Assembly: GCA_032249695.1 (NCBI GenBank)
Contig: JAVVHE010000016.1
Location: 6,536 to 70,535 of the forward strand
Direction of reading: 5' to 3'
DNA: 64,000 nt
Source: JAVVHE01 sp032249695
GTDB lineage: Bacteria; Pseudomonadota; Alphaproteobacteria; Sphingomonadales; Sphingomonadaceae
In this document: positions 45,715 to 54,776 of the stretch, one piece after another
Numbering within the stretch: position 1 is the first letter of the stretch
Layout: each line of letters begins with the position of its first letter
Notes under the pieces: generated by a model
Told to the model about the DNA's origin: nothing
Seen by the model: only the letters and a program-made list of their open reading frames with translations
Databases searched by the model: none
Program-made: the position numbers and the translations under genes

Positions 45715-46773
45715 CGGCTCGTCCGAGGCCTGATTGCCCGATCGCTGCCAGCGGCGGGCAATCTCGGAGCCGAACGGCACCCACGAGGGCACGAGCAGCA
45801 GGTCGACGATGTCCGCCGCGCGCACGGCGCCCATCCGCGACTTGTAGCCGCCGTCGCCCCCGCCCCAATCGACATACCGCACGCCCCGCTCGCGCAGCCG
45901 CACGAAATGCCGGTAGGCGAGCACTTTGCCGGGACTGTCCTCCCCGATCGCCTGATCGTAGGCCGATGCGATCAGATAGGCGACGTCGCCGCTCACCATC
46001 GCAAACGAGAAGGCCCCGGCGCGCCCGTCGATGCGCAGCACCGCCACCTCAAGCGCGTCGGCGATCTCCGGATCGCGGGTCGCGCCAAGCCAGAAGGCGG
46101 CGTTGGCTGGACGGTGGAAATTGCACGCGTCGCTCTGATTGATCCAGCTGCGGCCCTCGACATCGGCGAGCTCGGCCACAAGCCGCTCGGTCCAGTCGGC
46201 GCCGGAATGGTAGTGCCAGCTGAGGGCGCCGTGGGCAGAGAGCTGTTTTTCGTGATAGCGATTTCGCTTCAACCGCGAAGGCTTGGGCCAGCCGGGCCGA
46301 TCGAGCGCGAATTCGAACCGAGTCGCGACGCGGCGCGTGCACAGGCGCCAGCCCGCGGCGGACGCGGTGCGAGCAATCGCCTCGGCCAGCGGATCGTCCT
46401 CGTTCACCGGGCCCATCCGGAACGCGGAAGCGTGGCGGCGCAGCGCCGTCAGCAGCACGGTCAGTTCCACGTCCGAAAGGTCGTGCGCGACCGGGAACAC
46501 GTTCAGCGGCCAATAATAGCCCGCAACCGATCGCCCGCCCGCAAGCGGCGGCCCCTCGCGCCGCAGCGGCAGTGCGGCGCGGACGAGCGCGCCGTCGCGC
46601 AGTACCAGCGTCGATGGCGCAGCCGCCCCGACGGTCGCTGCATACCAGGCGCGCCGGAGGGCACGGTGCGGGGGGTGGGCAGCCTCGGCCACCGCATCGA
46701 TCGCAGCGCTGAAACCGTGCTCGCGCACAACCGTAAGCGCCGCGGAGCACACGGAGATGTTGGCGACCGGCAT
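45688..46773 (-). CDS. GNAT-type (FemAB/CelD-like) acyltransferase, candidate ceramide synthase
   Basis: A 361-residue protein of the BioF2/CelD-like GNAT group. A variable N-terminal half is followed by the second GNAT domain with LKRNRYHEKQLSAHGAL, EVAVLRIDGRAGAFSFAMVS, YDQAIGEDSPGKVLAYRHF and RYVDWGGGDGGYKSRMGA, typical of FemAB-like acyltransferases. The ATG is at 46773. Bacterial ceramide synthase of Caulobacter is a GNAT-like protein encoded near spt and acp, so this gene, 0.9 kb from spt-acp, is a plausible bCerS. Neighbourhood alone supports that; a polysaccharide acyltransferase is the alternative. Confidence 0.7.
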   Translation of the reverse strand: MPVANISVCSAALTVVREHGFSAAIDAVAEAAHPPHRALRRAWYAATVGAAAPSTLVLRDGALVRAALPLRREGPPLAGGRSVAGYYWPLNVFPVAHDLSDVELTVLLTALRRHASAFRMGPVNEDDPLAEAIARTASAAGWRLCTRRVATRFEFALDRPGWPKPSRLKRNRYHEKQLSAHGALSWHYHSGADWTERLVAELADVEGRSWINQSDACNFHRPANAAFWLGATRDPEIADALEVAVLRIDGRAGAFSFAMVSGDVAYLIASAYDQAIGEDSPGKVLAYRHFVRLRERGVRYVDWGGGDGGYKSRMGAVRAADIVDLLLVPSWVPFGSEIARRWQRSGNQASDEPSDAAAEEG

Positions 46774-46954
46774 ATGCGCGCCGCCTAGCCGCACCCGTCC
46801 CCCACCATCAACTCGTTCGCGATCGGCGGGCGGCTGCGGCGTTCTGACCGCCCCCATTCCGCAACCGGCTCGCTGCAGCTACCGTATGGCTGTGTGGCGG
46901 GGCCGTTCGGCCTCCGCGAACACACGCTTTCTCCACATGAGGGAACAGACATCC

Positions 46955-47506
46955 ATGAACGGCATCATTCTCCGCGCGGCTGCGGTCGCGCTGACGCTCG
47001 CCGCGGCGCCCGCCATCGCCAAGGAAAAGACCGTGATGGTCGGCGGGGCAGCGATGTACCCCACCAAGGACATCATCGATAACGCGGTCAACTCGAAGGA
47101 CCACACCACGCTCGTCGCGGCGGTCAAGGCCGCTGGCCTCGTCGACACGCTGAAGGGCCCCGGCCCGTTCACCGTGTTCGCGCCGACGAACGCGGCGTTC
47201 AAGAAGCTGCCGGCCGGCACGGTCGACACGCTGCTGAAGCCCGAGAACAAGGATACGCTGACGAAGGTGCTCACCTATCACGTCGTTCCGGGCCGGATGG
47301 GCGCGGCAGACATCGTGAAGGCGATCAAGGCCGGCGGCGGCAAGGCGACGCTGACGACGGTTGAGGGCGAGCCGCTGACCGCACGCATGGTCGGCACGAA
47401 GGTCGTGCTGACCGACGCCAAAGGCGGCAAGAGCACGGTCACGCAGGCCGACGTGTTCCAGTCGAACGGCGTGATCCACGTCGTCGACACGGTGCTGATG
47501 CCGTAA
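46955..47506 (+). CDS. secreted fasciclin (FAS1) domain protein
   Basis: A 183-residue exported protein with a signal peptide of about 22 residues (MNGIILRAAAVALTLAAAPA, cut after AIA) and one FAS1 domain. The domain has the H1 box GPFTVFAPTNAAFKKLPAGT, the YH motif in VLTYHVVPGRM and the H2 box SNGVIHVVDTVLMP. FAS1 proteins mediate adhesion or bind matrix polymers, and bacterial single-domain forms are periplasmic or extracellular. GAGGGAACAG lies before the ATG at 46955. A strong hairpin follows the gene at 47569-47596. Confidence 0.94.
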   Translation: MNGIILRAAAVALTLAAAPAIAKEKTVMVGGAAMYPTKDIIDNAVNSKDHTTLVAAVKAAGLVDTLKGPGPFTVFAPTNAAFKKLPAGTVDTLLKPENKDTLTKVLTYHVVPGRMGAADIVKAIKAGGGKATLTTVEGEPLTARMVGTKVVLTDAKGGKSTVTQADVFQSNGVIHVVDTVLMP

Positions 47507-47568
47507 ATCCTCTGTCCCGACCGGCTTCCTCGGTCTGCCCTCGCCGCTGACGGCAGGGGGTGTGGGGC

Positions 47569-47596
47569 GTCCCTCTCCCTTTCGGGGGAGAGGGAC
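47569..47596 (+). repeat. stem-loop with an 11-base perfect stem (possible terminator or dispersed repeat)
   Basis: GTCCCTCTCCC at 47569-47579 pairs perfectly with GGGAGAGGGAC at 47586-47596 around a six-base loop. It sits between the fasciclin gene and the convergent SDR gene. No T-run follows on either strand, so a classical intrinsic terminator is not certain; this sequence pattern is also a common dispersed intergenic hairpin. Confidence 0.55.
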
Positions 47597-47631
47597 GGGC
47601 CGCGCCAGCGGCCGGCCGGGGATAGGACACA

Positions 47632-48399
47632 TTACGGCGCGATGCGTGCGCCGTCCCACGCGAAGCAGCCGCCACTGTCCTGCGGGCGCAGCGCATCAAG
47701 CACCGCCAGCAGCCGCTCGGCGCTAAACGCGGGCGAAAACAGCTTCCCGTCCGCCACGCCGCGCTGAAACGGTGCGCTCAAGCCGGTGTCGACCGTCCCC
47801 GGGTGCAGCCCGACCGCAAGCGCCGCTGGATTGCGCGCGCGCAGCTCGATCGCGAAGTTCGCAATCAGCATGTTGAGTGCGGCCTTGCTGGCACGGTAGC
47901 TGTGCCAGCCGCCCAGCCGGTTGTCGCCGATCGACCCGACGCGTGCCGACAGCACAGCGAATACCGGCTTTCCTGTGCGCGCCAGCAGCGGCAGGAAATG
48001 CTTTGCCACGAGCGCTGGGCCGATGGTGTTGACCGCCAGCACCCGCGCCATCGCGGCGCCGTCGATCGCGCGCCAGCTGCGCTCGGGCGCCAGACCCTCG
48101 CCGTGCAGCACCCCGGTGGCGACGATCACCAGCCCCAGCCCGCCGCCGATCCGCTCCGCAGCCGCTGCAAGCGACGCCTCGTCGGTCACGTCCGCAACGC
48201 CTGCCACGGCGCCCGCCACCTCCGCGCCCGAACGCGACAGCGCGTGCACTGCCGCAACCTCCGCCGCCACCAGCGCCTCGGCGAGCGCACGGCCGATACC
48301 CCCGCGCGCTCCGATGACCACCGCGGGGGCGTTTCGATCCAGCGTCGCCGCGCCGCTGCTACCAAGCCCCAAGTTTTCCGCTATGGCCCGCGCGTCCAT
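47632..48399 (-). CDS. SDR family oxidoreductase (C-factor-like)
   Basis: A 255-residue short-chain dehydrogenase. The dinucleotide motif is VVIGARGGIGRALAEAL, the catalytic Ser region VFAVLSARVGSIGD is followed by SYRASKAALN with Tyr and Lys, and LHPGTVDTGLSAPFQR is typical of the CsgA/C-factor-like subgroup. The ATG at 48399 shares bases with the ATG of the divergent DUF3429 gene (CATG). Substrate unknown. The CerR step of ceramide synthesis uses a different SDR type, so I do not assign it that role. Confidence 0.85.
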   Translation of the reverse strand: MDARAIAENLGLGSSGAATLDRNAPAVVIGARGGIGRALAEALVAAEVAAVHALSRSGAEVAGAVAGVADVTDEASLAAAAERIGGGLGLVIVATGVLHGEGLAPERSWRAIDGAAMARVLAVNTIGPALVAKHFLPLLARTGKPVFAVLSARVGSIGDNRLGGWHSYRASKAALNMLIANFAIELRARNPAALAVGLHPGTVDTGLSAPFQRGVADGKLFSPAFSAERLLAVLDALRPQDSGGCFAWDGARIAP

Positions 48400-48862
48400 G
48401 ATCACCCCTCCCCGTCCAGCCTCGATGCTCGGTGCCGCCGGCCTGGTGCCTGCGCTCGCCGCAGCGGCTGCCGTGTTGTGGGGGCCGGAGCCGTGGCGCG
48501 CCACCGCTGCGACCGTCTGCGCCACCTACGCGGCGATCATTCTGTCGTTCCTGGGCGGCGCGTGGTGGGGCATCGTCTCCTCCGATCATCCGCAGGGCGC
48601 GCCTGCGGTTGGACGGCTGGCCGGCGTGTTCACGATGAGCGTGCTGCCCAGCCTCGCTGCGTGGGGCGCGCTGCTGCTGCAACGGCCCGACGGGCTGCTC
48701 GCGCTGGGGCTGCTGTTCTTGGTCGTGCTGCCGGGCGACTTCTGGCTCAGCCGCGCCGGCCTCGCGCCCGGCTGGTGGCCGCGCCTGCGCCTACCATTAT
48801 CGCTCGGGATGGCCGCCGTGGCGCTGGTAACCGGCGCGGTGATGGAGTTGGGCCGTGCCTAG
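48398..48862 (+). CDS. DUF3429 membrane protein
   Basis: A 154-residue protein with five predicted membrane helices and the DUF3429 pattern: GAAGLVPALAAAAAVLWG, then YAAIILSFLGGAWWGI, and VLPGDFWLSRAGLAPGWWPRLR with the conserved Trp-rich end. Function unknown; in other proteobacteria it is often near SDRs. The ATG at 48398 overlaps the divergent SDR start; an ATG at 48425 is a more conventional start. Its TAG shares CTAG with the convergent TonB receptor stop. Confidence 0.85.
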   Translation: MITPPRPASMLGAAGLVPALAAAAAVLWGPEPWRATAATVCATYAAIILSFLGGAWWGIVSSDHPQGAPAVGRLAGVFTMSVLPSLAAWGALLLQRPDGLLALGLLFLVVLPGDFWLSRAGLAPGWWPRLRLPLSLGMAAVALVTGAVMELGRA

Positions 48863-50907
48863 AAGCGAAGCCTCGCCGACAACCGCGCGTTGATCGACGC
48901 GCCGGTCGAAATGTTGAAATTGCTGTGCGCGTCGGGAAAGTAGTCGGTGTTGGTCAGGTTCTCGATATTGGCTTGCAGCAGCAGCTTGTCTGAAGCCTTG
49001 TAGAACAGTGCCGCATCAAGCCGGGTGAAAGCGGGAAGCTGCGTGATCGACGCAGTAGTGCGGATGGCTGCATACTGGCTCGATTGGTGTAGCACGCCCA
49101 CGCCGACGCCCAGCCGCTTGGTCATATCGTAGCGGGTCCACGCGCTGAACTGATGTTCCGGGACCTGCGACAGCCGGACCGTGTCATTGCCCTTCAGATG
49201 CGCGTCCTGGTAGCTGTAACCGACGGTGGTGCTCAGCCCGCGTGCAAGGCGCCCGGTCAGCGCTACCTCCACGCCTTCGGTCCGCGTCGCTCCAATGAGT
49301 GTCGTCACCAGCGGGTTGACTGGGTCGGGGGTGGTGACGTTGGTGCGATCGAGCCGGAACACCGCCAGCGTTGCCGACAACGCGGGAACCGGGTCCCATT
49401 TCGCGCCGACCTCATAATTGGTGCTCGACTCCGGGGAGAGGCTGGCGTTGGTGATCGACAGGGTCGAGAATTGATCGCCCGATCGCGGCAGGAAGCTTTT
49501 CACGTAGCTGCCGTAAACGCTGAGGTTGGCGCGCGGCTTCAATACCACTCCTACGCGCGGTGTCACGAATTCATCGGTGCGGGCGAAGTCGCGGCCGGCG
49601 AAGATGTCGCGCCCGCTGATTGAGAAGCGATCCCAGCGCACGCCCAAAACCAGTTGCGCCCAGCTGGCAAGCTCAATCTGATCCTGTCCGTAGGCGGATA
49701 TCGCATCAACGATGCTGCGGTTGCGCGAGCTGAGCGTGGCGGGACCGACCTGCGGGAACACCGGCGCTGCGAGATCGATGAAGCGAGGGTTGGGCGTCGC
49801 ATCGAAGCGGAACGAGCGGGTGGCCTGGTTCGCGTAGTCGATTCCAGCCATGATCGTGTGGCGGATGGGCCCAGTCGCGAGCCGGGCCGTGAGATAGCTT
49901 TGCAGGAAAACGCTCTCGCGGCGGCTGCCCGATTCGTAGAACGACACCGGCACCCGCCCTCCGGACGCCGCGCCCGACGCGAAGACGTTGTCATATTGTT
50001 TCCAGTAGTCGCCCCAGCTCGCAAGGGTCGTCCACTTCACCGCGCTGCCGAGCGAGCCGTCGACTCGGGCGCGCACGATATCGGCTTCGAACTGCGAACG
50101 GTTGATGCCGGGCACGCCGAAGAACTGGTCGCGCACGCCGCGCAGCGGCGCGTTAGTACCCGCGAGCGTCGGCACGCCGCGATCCGACACGCGGTCGTCG
50201 ACGATGTGCTCGTAATTGGCACCTGCGGTCCAGCCGGGTGCGATTTCGGCGCCGATTGCCGGGTTCACCGCCCAGCGTTCGCCACCAAAATAATCGCGAT
50301 GGTTGGCGAGGCTTTCGTAGAAGGCGTTCAGCCGCGCCGAGGCGTTGGCCGCCAAGGGTGCATTGACGTCGCCGGCCAAGAATGCATCTCGAAATGTGTC
50401 GACGCTGCCGTCGATCCCCACCCGCCACTGGCCCGCGATGGGAGCTTTGAGCACGCGGTTGACGACGCCGCCGCCGCCGCCGCGACCGAAAATCAGCGCG
50501 TTGGCGCCCTTCAGCACCTCAACTCGATCGAGATTGTAGACTGGACGGAAATACTGGACGTCGTCGCGCAGGCCGTCGGTGAAGAAGTCGGCGGTAGTGT
50601 TCTGGCCGCGAATGGTGATCTGGTCGCGGTTGCCCTCGCCCTGCCCCACCGTCACGCCGGGGACGAAGCGCAGCACGTCCCGCAGGCCAGTCAGCGCCTG
50701 GTCGTCGATCCGCTGGCGTGTCACCGCCACCACCGATTGCGGCACGTCGATCAGCGGGGTGTCGGTTCGCGTGGCGCTGCTGGTGGCAGTGACCTCATAG
50801 CCCTGCCGTTGGCCAGTGACGATGATCAGCGCCGGATCGCCCGCTTCGTCGGCCATAGCGGAACCGGGGATCAGGAGCACGGAAGCCAGAAACAGAGGGT
50901 AGCGCAA
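48859..50907 (-). CDS. TonB-dependent siderophore receptor (Fiu-like)
   Basis: A 682-residue outer-membrane receptor, probably for catecholate siderophores. The TTG at 50907 is preceded by GAAAGG nine bases upstream and begins a signal peptide RYPLFLASVLLIPGSAMA; a TTG at 50952 adds 15 residues. A TonB-box-like ALIIVTGQR follows. The plug has IDVPQSVVAVTRQRI, FVPGVTVGQGEGNRDQITIR, DDVQYFRPVYNLDRVEVLKG and GRGGGGGVVNRV. The barrel ends with NLTNTDYFPDAHSNFNISTG and a C-terminal RLRF aromatic residue. Next to feoAB and a possible Fur-type site, so likely iron-repressed. Confidence 0.93.
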   Translation of the reverse strand: MRYPLFLASVLLIPGSAMADEAGDPALIIVTGQRQGYEVTATSSATRTDTPLIDVPQSVVAVTRQRIDDQALTGLRDVLRFVPGVTVGQGEGNRDQITIRGQNTTADFFTDGLRDDVQYFRPVYNLDRVEVLKGANALIFGRGGGGGVVNRVLKAPIAGQWRVGIDGSVDTFRDAFLAGDVNAPLAANASARLNAFYESLANHRDYFGGERWAVNPAIGAEIAPGWTAGANYEHIVDDRVSDRGVPTLAGTNAPLRGVRDQFFGVPGINRSQFEADIVRARVDGSLGSAVKWTTLASWGDYWKQYDNVFASGAASGGRVPVSFYESGSRRESVFLQSYLTARLATGPIRHTIMAGIDYANQATRSFRFDATPNPRFIDLAAPVFPQVGPATLSSRNRSIVDAISAYGQDQIELASWAQLVLGVRWDRFSISGRDIFAGRDFARTDEFVTPRVGVVLKPRANLSVYGSYVKSFLPRSGDQFSTLSITNASLSPESSTNYEVGAKWDPVPALSATLAVFRLDRTNVTTPDPVNPLVTTLIGATRTEGVEVALTGRLARGLSTTVGYSYQDAHLKGNDTVRLSQVPEHQFSAWTRYDMTKRLGVGVGVLHQSSQYAAIRTTASITQLPAFTRLDAALFYKASDKLLLQANIENLTNTDYFPDAHSNFNISTGASINARLSARLRF

Positions 50908-50970
50908 GCGGGCAATCCTTTCGTCTCGGTGGTTGCAAGTGCGTCTCAACAACGTGCGGCATGCTGCTAT

Positions 50971-50985
50971 TGCGATCCGTTAGCA
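50971..50985 (+). promoter_or_regulatory. possible Fur-type site between the TonB receptor and feoA
   Basis: TGCGATCCGTTAGCA at 50971-50985 has the TGC-N9-GCA frame and inner A/T pair of alphaproteobacterial Fur-type boxes, but two of six symmetric positions do not match. It lies in the 159-base divergent gap between two iron-uptake genes, where such control is expected. Low confidence. Confidence 0.3.
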
Positions 50986-51066
50986 TTAGCAAGAGCCATC
51001 GATGCGACCGATCGCACCAATCGATCCAGCCATTGCGGTGTACCCGCCCTGCTGCTAAGGATTCGC

Positions 51067-51324
51067 ATGTTCATGTCTGTCCGCCTGCACCAGCTCCCGC
51101 CGCGCACCAGTGCCCGCATTTTCGCAATCGACGGCGCGCAGGCCGACGTGGCTCATCGCTTGCGTGAGATGGGTTTCGACGAGGGAGTCGAGGTGGAAAT
51201 GCTGCACCGCGGGCCGATCGGCGCAGATCCCGTCGCGGTGCGGGTCGGCGGCTCGACCGTCTGCCTGCGCCGCGCCCATGCGCGCTGTGTCGCCCTTGCC
51301 GCGCTGCCGCTGGCCGCCGAATGA
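51067..51324 (+). CDS. feoA: ferrous iron transport protein A
   Basis: An 85-residue SH3-like domain protein that helps FeoB. The blocks HQLPPRTSARIFAI, AHRLREMGFDEGVEVEMLHRGPIG and DPVAVRVGGSTVCLRRAHA are standard. The ATG at 51067 has an alternative ATG two codons later. It overlaps feoB by four bases (ATGA). Divergent from the siderophore receptor. No feoC gene follows feoB. Confidence 0.94.
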   Translation: MFMSVRLHQLPPRTSARIFAIDGAQADVAHRLREMGFDEGVEVEMLHRGPIGADPVAVRVGGSTVCLRRAHARCVALAALPLAAE

Positions 51325-53219
51325 CCGCCGCCGCCGCGGCACCGCTCGCGGCGCTCGTTGGCAACCCGAACGCGGGCAAAACCTCGCTGTTCAACGCGTT
51401 GACCGGAGCGCGCCAGAAGGTCGGCAACTATCCGGGCGTGACGGTTGAACGCAAAAGCGGGCGCCTTCCCCTGCCCGACGGGCGTGTCGCCGAACTGATC
51501 GACCTGCCCGGCGCCTACAGCCTCAGCCCGCGCTCGCCCGACGAGGCGGTGACAGCTGCGGTTGTGAAGGGCGAAGCTGCGGGCGAGCGCCAGCCGCAGG
51601 CGCTGGTCGCAGTCGTCGATGCGACCAACCTCCCCAACCATCTGCGCTTCGTGCTGGAGCTGAAGGCGGCCGGGCTGCCGATGGTCGTCGCGTTGAACAT
51701 GGTCGATCTGGCCGAGCGCGACGGGCTGGTCATCGATGTCGCGGCGCTGTCCGCAAGGCTGGGGCTACCGGTGGTGCCGACCGTCGCGGTGCGGCGACGC
51801 GGGCTGGATGTGCTGGCGGGCGAGGTCGCGCGCGAATTGCCCGACCTTGCGGGCCGCGTGCCCGCACCCGCCGCCGCGACGCCGCCCGCGCCCGCGCCCG
51901 CGCCGACTGCGCTTCCCACCGCCGACTTGCGCCACCTGCAGCGCGAGGCGCGCGAGATCGCGCGTGACGTCACGCGCCACACCAGCGGAGCGGCACGCAC
52001 GACCGAGCGGCTCGACCGCATTCTGCTGCACCCGGTCGCCGGCCCGCTCATCCTGATGGCGCTGCTGTTCACGATGTTTCAGTCGGTATTCGCGGCCGGG
52101 GAAGCGCCGAAGGACCTGCTCGATTCGGGACTGACCCAGCTGAACGGCTGGATCGCCGCGCATCTTCCTTCCGGCTTCCTCCGCTCGCTGCTGACAGAGG
52201 GCGTGCTGGCGGGTGTCGGCGCGGTGGTGGTATTCCTGCCGCAGATTCTGATCCTGTTCGGCTTCATCATCGCGCTGGAGCAATCGGGCTATATGGTCCG
52301 CGCGGCGTTCATCATGGACCGCGTGATGGCCGCCGCGGGACTGAATGGCCGCGCGTTCATCCCGCTGCTTTCGTCGTTTGCGTGCGCGGTGCCCGGCATC
52401 ATGGCCACGCGCTCGATCGAGGATCCGCGCGACCGGCTGACGACGATCCTCATCGCGCCGCTGATGACATGCTCGGCGCGGCTGCCGGTCTACACGCTGA
52501 TCATCGGAGCGTTCATTCCCAATCGGCTGGTTTGGGGCCCGTTCAACCTGCCTGGCCTGGTGCTGTTCGGGCTGTATCTGGCGGGGGTGAGCGGGGCGTG
52601 GCTGGCGGCGCTGGCGCTGCGGCGGACGGTGGTGAAGGGTGGCGGCGCGGGGTTCCTGATGGAGCTGCCCAAATATCAGTGGCCGACGCTGCTCGACATG
52701 GGGTTGGGCCTTTACGGCCGGGCGCGCGCGTTCCTGGTGCGCGCTGGCACGATCATCCTTGCGTCGACCGTTGCGCTGTGGCTGCTGGCGAGCTTCCCCA
52801 AGCCGCCAGCAGGATCGCACGCCAACCCGTTGGAGTACAGCGTGGCGGGCCGCATCGGCGGCGCGCTGGAGCATGTGTTCCGCCCGATCGGCTTCAACCG
52901 CGAGATCAGCCTAGCGCTGGTCCCCGGCCTCGCAGCGCGCGAGGTGGCGGTATCGGCGCTCGGCACGGTCTACGCGATCGGCGACGAGGGCGGTGGCACG
53001 CGGCTGGTGGAACGCCTCCACCGCGAGTGGCCACTGCCAACAGGCCTCGCGTTTTTGGCGTGGTTCGTTTATGCGCCGCAATGTTTGTCGACTCTTGCGG
53101 TAACGCGCCGCGAGACCAACGGCTGGCGCTGGCCGGCTTTCCTGTTCGCCTACCTGTTCGTCGCCGCCTATGTCGCCGCGGGGGTGACCTACTGGGCGGC
53201 AAGACTTTCGGGCCTCTGA
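51321..53219 (+). CDS. feoB: ferrous iron transporter B
   Basis: The GTPase-coupled inner-membrane Fe(II) importer. It has 632 residues, within the shorter FeoB range. The N-terminal G domain has GNPNAGKTSLFNALTG (P-loop at 14-21), GNYPGVTVERKSG (switch I), DLPGAYSL (G3) and NMVD (G4). A short Ala/Pro-rich linker at about 180-200 is followed by the membrane domain with the Gate motifs LPVYTLIIGAFIPN and LVPGLAAREVAVSALGTVYAI. Coupled to feoA. Confidence 0.96.
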   Translation: MTAAAAAPLAALVGNPNAGKTSLFNALTGARQKVGNYPGVTVERKSGRLPLPDGRVAELIDLPGAYSLSPRSPDEAVTAAVVKGEAAGERQPQALVAVVDATNLPNHLRFVLELKAAGLPMVVALNMVDLAERDGLVIDVAALSARLGLPVVPTVAVRRRGLDVLAGEVARELPDLAGRVPAPAAATPPAPAPAPTALPTADLRHLQREAREIARDVTRHTSGAARTTERLDRILLHPVAGPLILMALLFTMFQSVFAAGEAPKDLLDSGLTQLNGWIAAHLPSGFLRSLLTEGVLAGVGAVVVFLPQILILFGFIIALEQSGYMVRAAFIMDRVMAAAGLNGRAFIPLLSSFACAVPGIMATRSIEDPRDRLTTILIAPLMTCSARLPVYTLIIGAFIPNRLVWGPFNLPGLVLFGLYLAGVSGAWLAALALRRTVVKGGGAGFLMELPKYQWPTLLDMGLGLYGRARAFLVRAGTIILASTVALWLLASFPKPPAGSHANPLEYSVAGRIGGALEHVFRPIGFNREISLALVPGLAAREVAVSALGTVYAIGDEGGGTRLVERLHREWPLPTGLAFLAWFVYAPQCLSTLAVTRRETNGWRWPAFLFAYLFVAAYVAAGVTYWAARLSGL

Positions 53220-53284
53220 TCGGCAGCTCGATTTCGAACCGGTCCCCGCTGGCGCTGTGGCGCGGGGGCGCCTAAAGTCGGCTT

Positions 53285-53812
53285 ATGGCAGGTTCGGTCA
53301 ACAAGGTGATTCTCGTCGGCAATCTGGGCGCCGATCCCGAGGTCAAGAGCTTTCAGAATGGCGGCCGCATCGCCAATCTCCGCATCGCAACGTCCGAGAA
53401 CTGGACGGACAAGACGAGCGGCGAGCGGCGCGAGAAGACCGAGTGGCACACGGTCGTCATCGACAACGACAATCTGGTTCGAGTCGCCGAGAACTACCTG
53501 AAGAAGGGTTCGAAGGTCTATGTCGAGGGCCAGCTGACCACGCGCAAGTGGCAGGACCGCGACGGTAATGACCGTTATTCGACTGAAGTGCGCGTCGGCC
53601 GGTTCCGGGGCGAACTGACCTTGCTCGATGGCCGCGGCGGCGGTGGCGAGGGCGGCCGCTCCGGTGGCGCCTTCGCGGGCGAGGAGAGCGACTGGACTCC
53701 GCCTGCCCGCCAGAGCGCAGGCGGTGCGGCGCGCGGCGGAGCGGGCGCGGCACCGTCTGCGGGCGGCCGCGGCGGCTTCGACGCCGACCTGGACGACGAC
53801 ATCCCGTTCTGA
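53285..53812 (+). CDS. ssb: single-stranded DNA-binding protein
   Basis: A 175-residue SSB. The OB fold starts MAGSVNKVILVGNLGADPEV and contains IANLRIATSENW, EWHTVVI and GSKVYVEGQLTTRKWQDRDG. A Gly/Ala-rich disordered linker leads to the acidic tip DLDDDIPF that binds partner proteins. The ATG is at 53285. It stands alone between feoB and a glyoxalase-fold gene. Confidence 0.97.
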   Translation: MAGSVNKVILVGNLGADPEVKSFQNGGRIANLRIATSENWTDKTSGERREKTEWHTVVIDNDNLVRVAENYLKKGSKVYVEGQLTTRKWQDRDGNDRYSTEVRVGRFRGELTLLDGRGGGGEGGRSGGAFAGEESDWTPPARQSAGGAARGGAGAAPSAGGRGGFDADLDDDIPF

Positions 53813-54024
53813 GCGCCGGGCCCGTCGTCGATATGCCGACCGGCGACCGGGTTCACGTGCCAGCAGCCTCGAACGACAGCTGTGTCGTTGGCAGCGAGCT
53901 CAATCGATCGCTGCATCCCCTCGGAGCCGGCGACTAAGCCGCGACGAAGGCGCAACACCCGCGGGCTTCGCGGCGCGATTGCTGCTTGCGTCGGCGAACT
54001 TCGCCAGTGCTATCGCTGCGGCCT

Positions 54025-54441
54025 ATGAGCCTGCAACCTTTTCACCTCGCAATCCCGGTCGATGATCTCGCAGCAGCACGCGCCTTCTATGGCGGCGCGC
54101 TCGGCTGTCCAGAGGGGCGGTCGGCCGAACGCTGGGTCGATTTCGATCTGTTTGGGCACCAGTTGGTCGTCCACGCGGTGGCCGGGGCGGGCACGGCGGG
54201 GGAGAGTCCGGTCGACGGCGATCAAGTGCCCGTGCCCCATTTCGGCGTGGTACTGACGGTGCCAGATTTCCACGCGCTCGCCGCCCGGCTGAAAGCGGCC
54301 GCCGTGCCGTTTGGGATCGAGCCGCGCGTACGGTTCCGGGACCAGCCCGGCGAGCAGTGGACCATGTTCGTCCGCGATCCCGCGGGGAACGCGCTGGAAT
54401 TCAAGGCGATGGCCGACCCCACCCGCCTGTTCGCGCGCTGA
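54025..54441 (+). CDS. VOC (glyoxalase-fold) family protein
   Basis: A 138-residue vicinal-oxygen-chelate protein. It opens with FHLAIPVDDLAAARAFYGGALGC, has a central VPVPHFGVVLTVPDFHALAARL and ends with QWTMFVRDPAGNALEFKAM. The metal ligands His and Glu of the two beta-alpha-beta3 halves are present (FHLAIPVDD and NALEFK). Enzyme function is unknown. The ATG at 54025 was chosen over the longer frame because it begins the fold exactly. Confidence 0.9.
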   Translation: MSLQPFHLAIPVDDLAAARAFYGGALGCPEGRSAERWVDFDLFGHQLVVHAVAGAGTAGESPVDGDQVPVPHFGVVLTVPDFHALAARLKAAAVPFGIEPRVRFRDQPGEQWTMFVRDPAGNALEFKAMADPTRLFAR

Positions 54442-54776
54442 GGCCGCGCGGGCTCGCACGTGCGGCCGCTCGCCATGCCAGCCGATGCCACCGGTGGAAC
54501 CCGCTCCCCCTCCAGTGAGCACGTTCCGCACATGGCGGTGGACAGGGCTGCCCCTCGACCCCGCCGTAAGGGCTTTGCCCTCCAAGCGCCTTGAGAGGCC
54601 TCCCCGCCGCGCTCGACGCGGCGACGCGCCGGACGTCCGCGAGTCCGCGGCGGCACCGCGCGGATCGCCGGCTGGCATTCGCCGGTTCATTTGCAGGATC
54701 TGACGGCACCGTTTCGGCCTCAGCGCGGCGGGTCGCGTTGTCCGTCGGGAGGCCTCAGGGGACACTCGCCCGGCAG
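54442..54776. other. gap with no recognisable gene
   Basis: I see no supported gene or RNA in these 335 bases. Several short frames on both strands exist but lack ribosome-binding sites and recognisable sequence. Confidence 0.5.
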
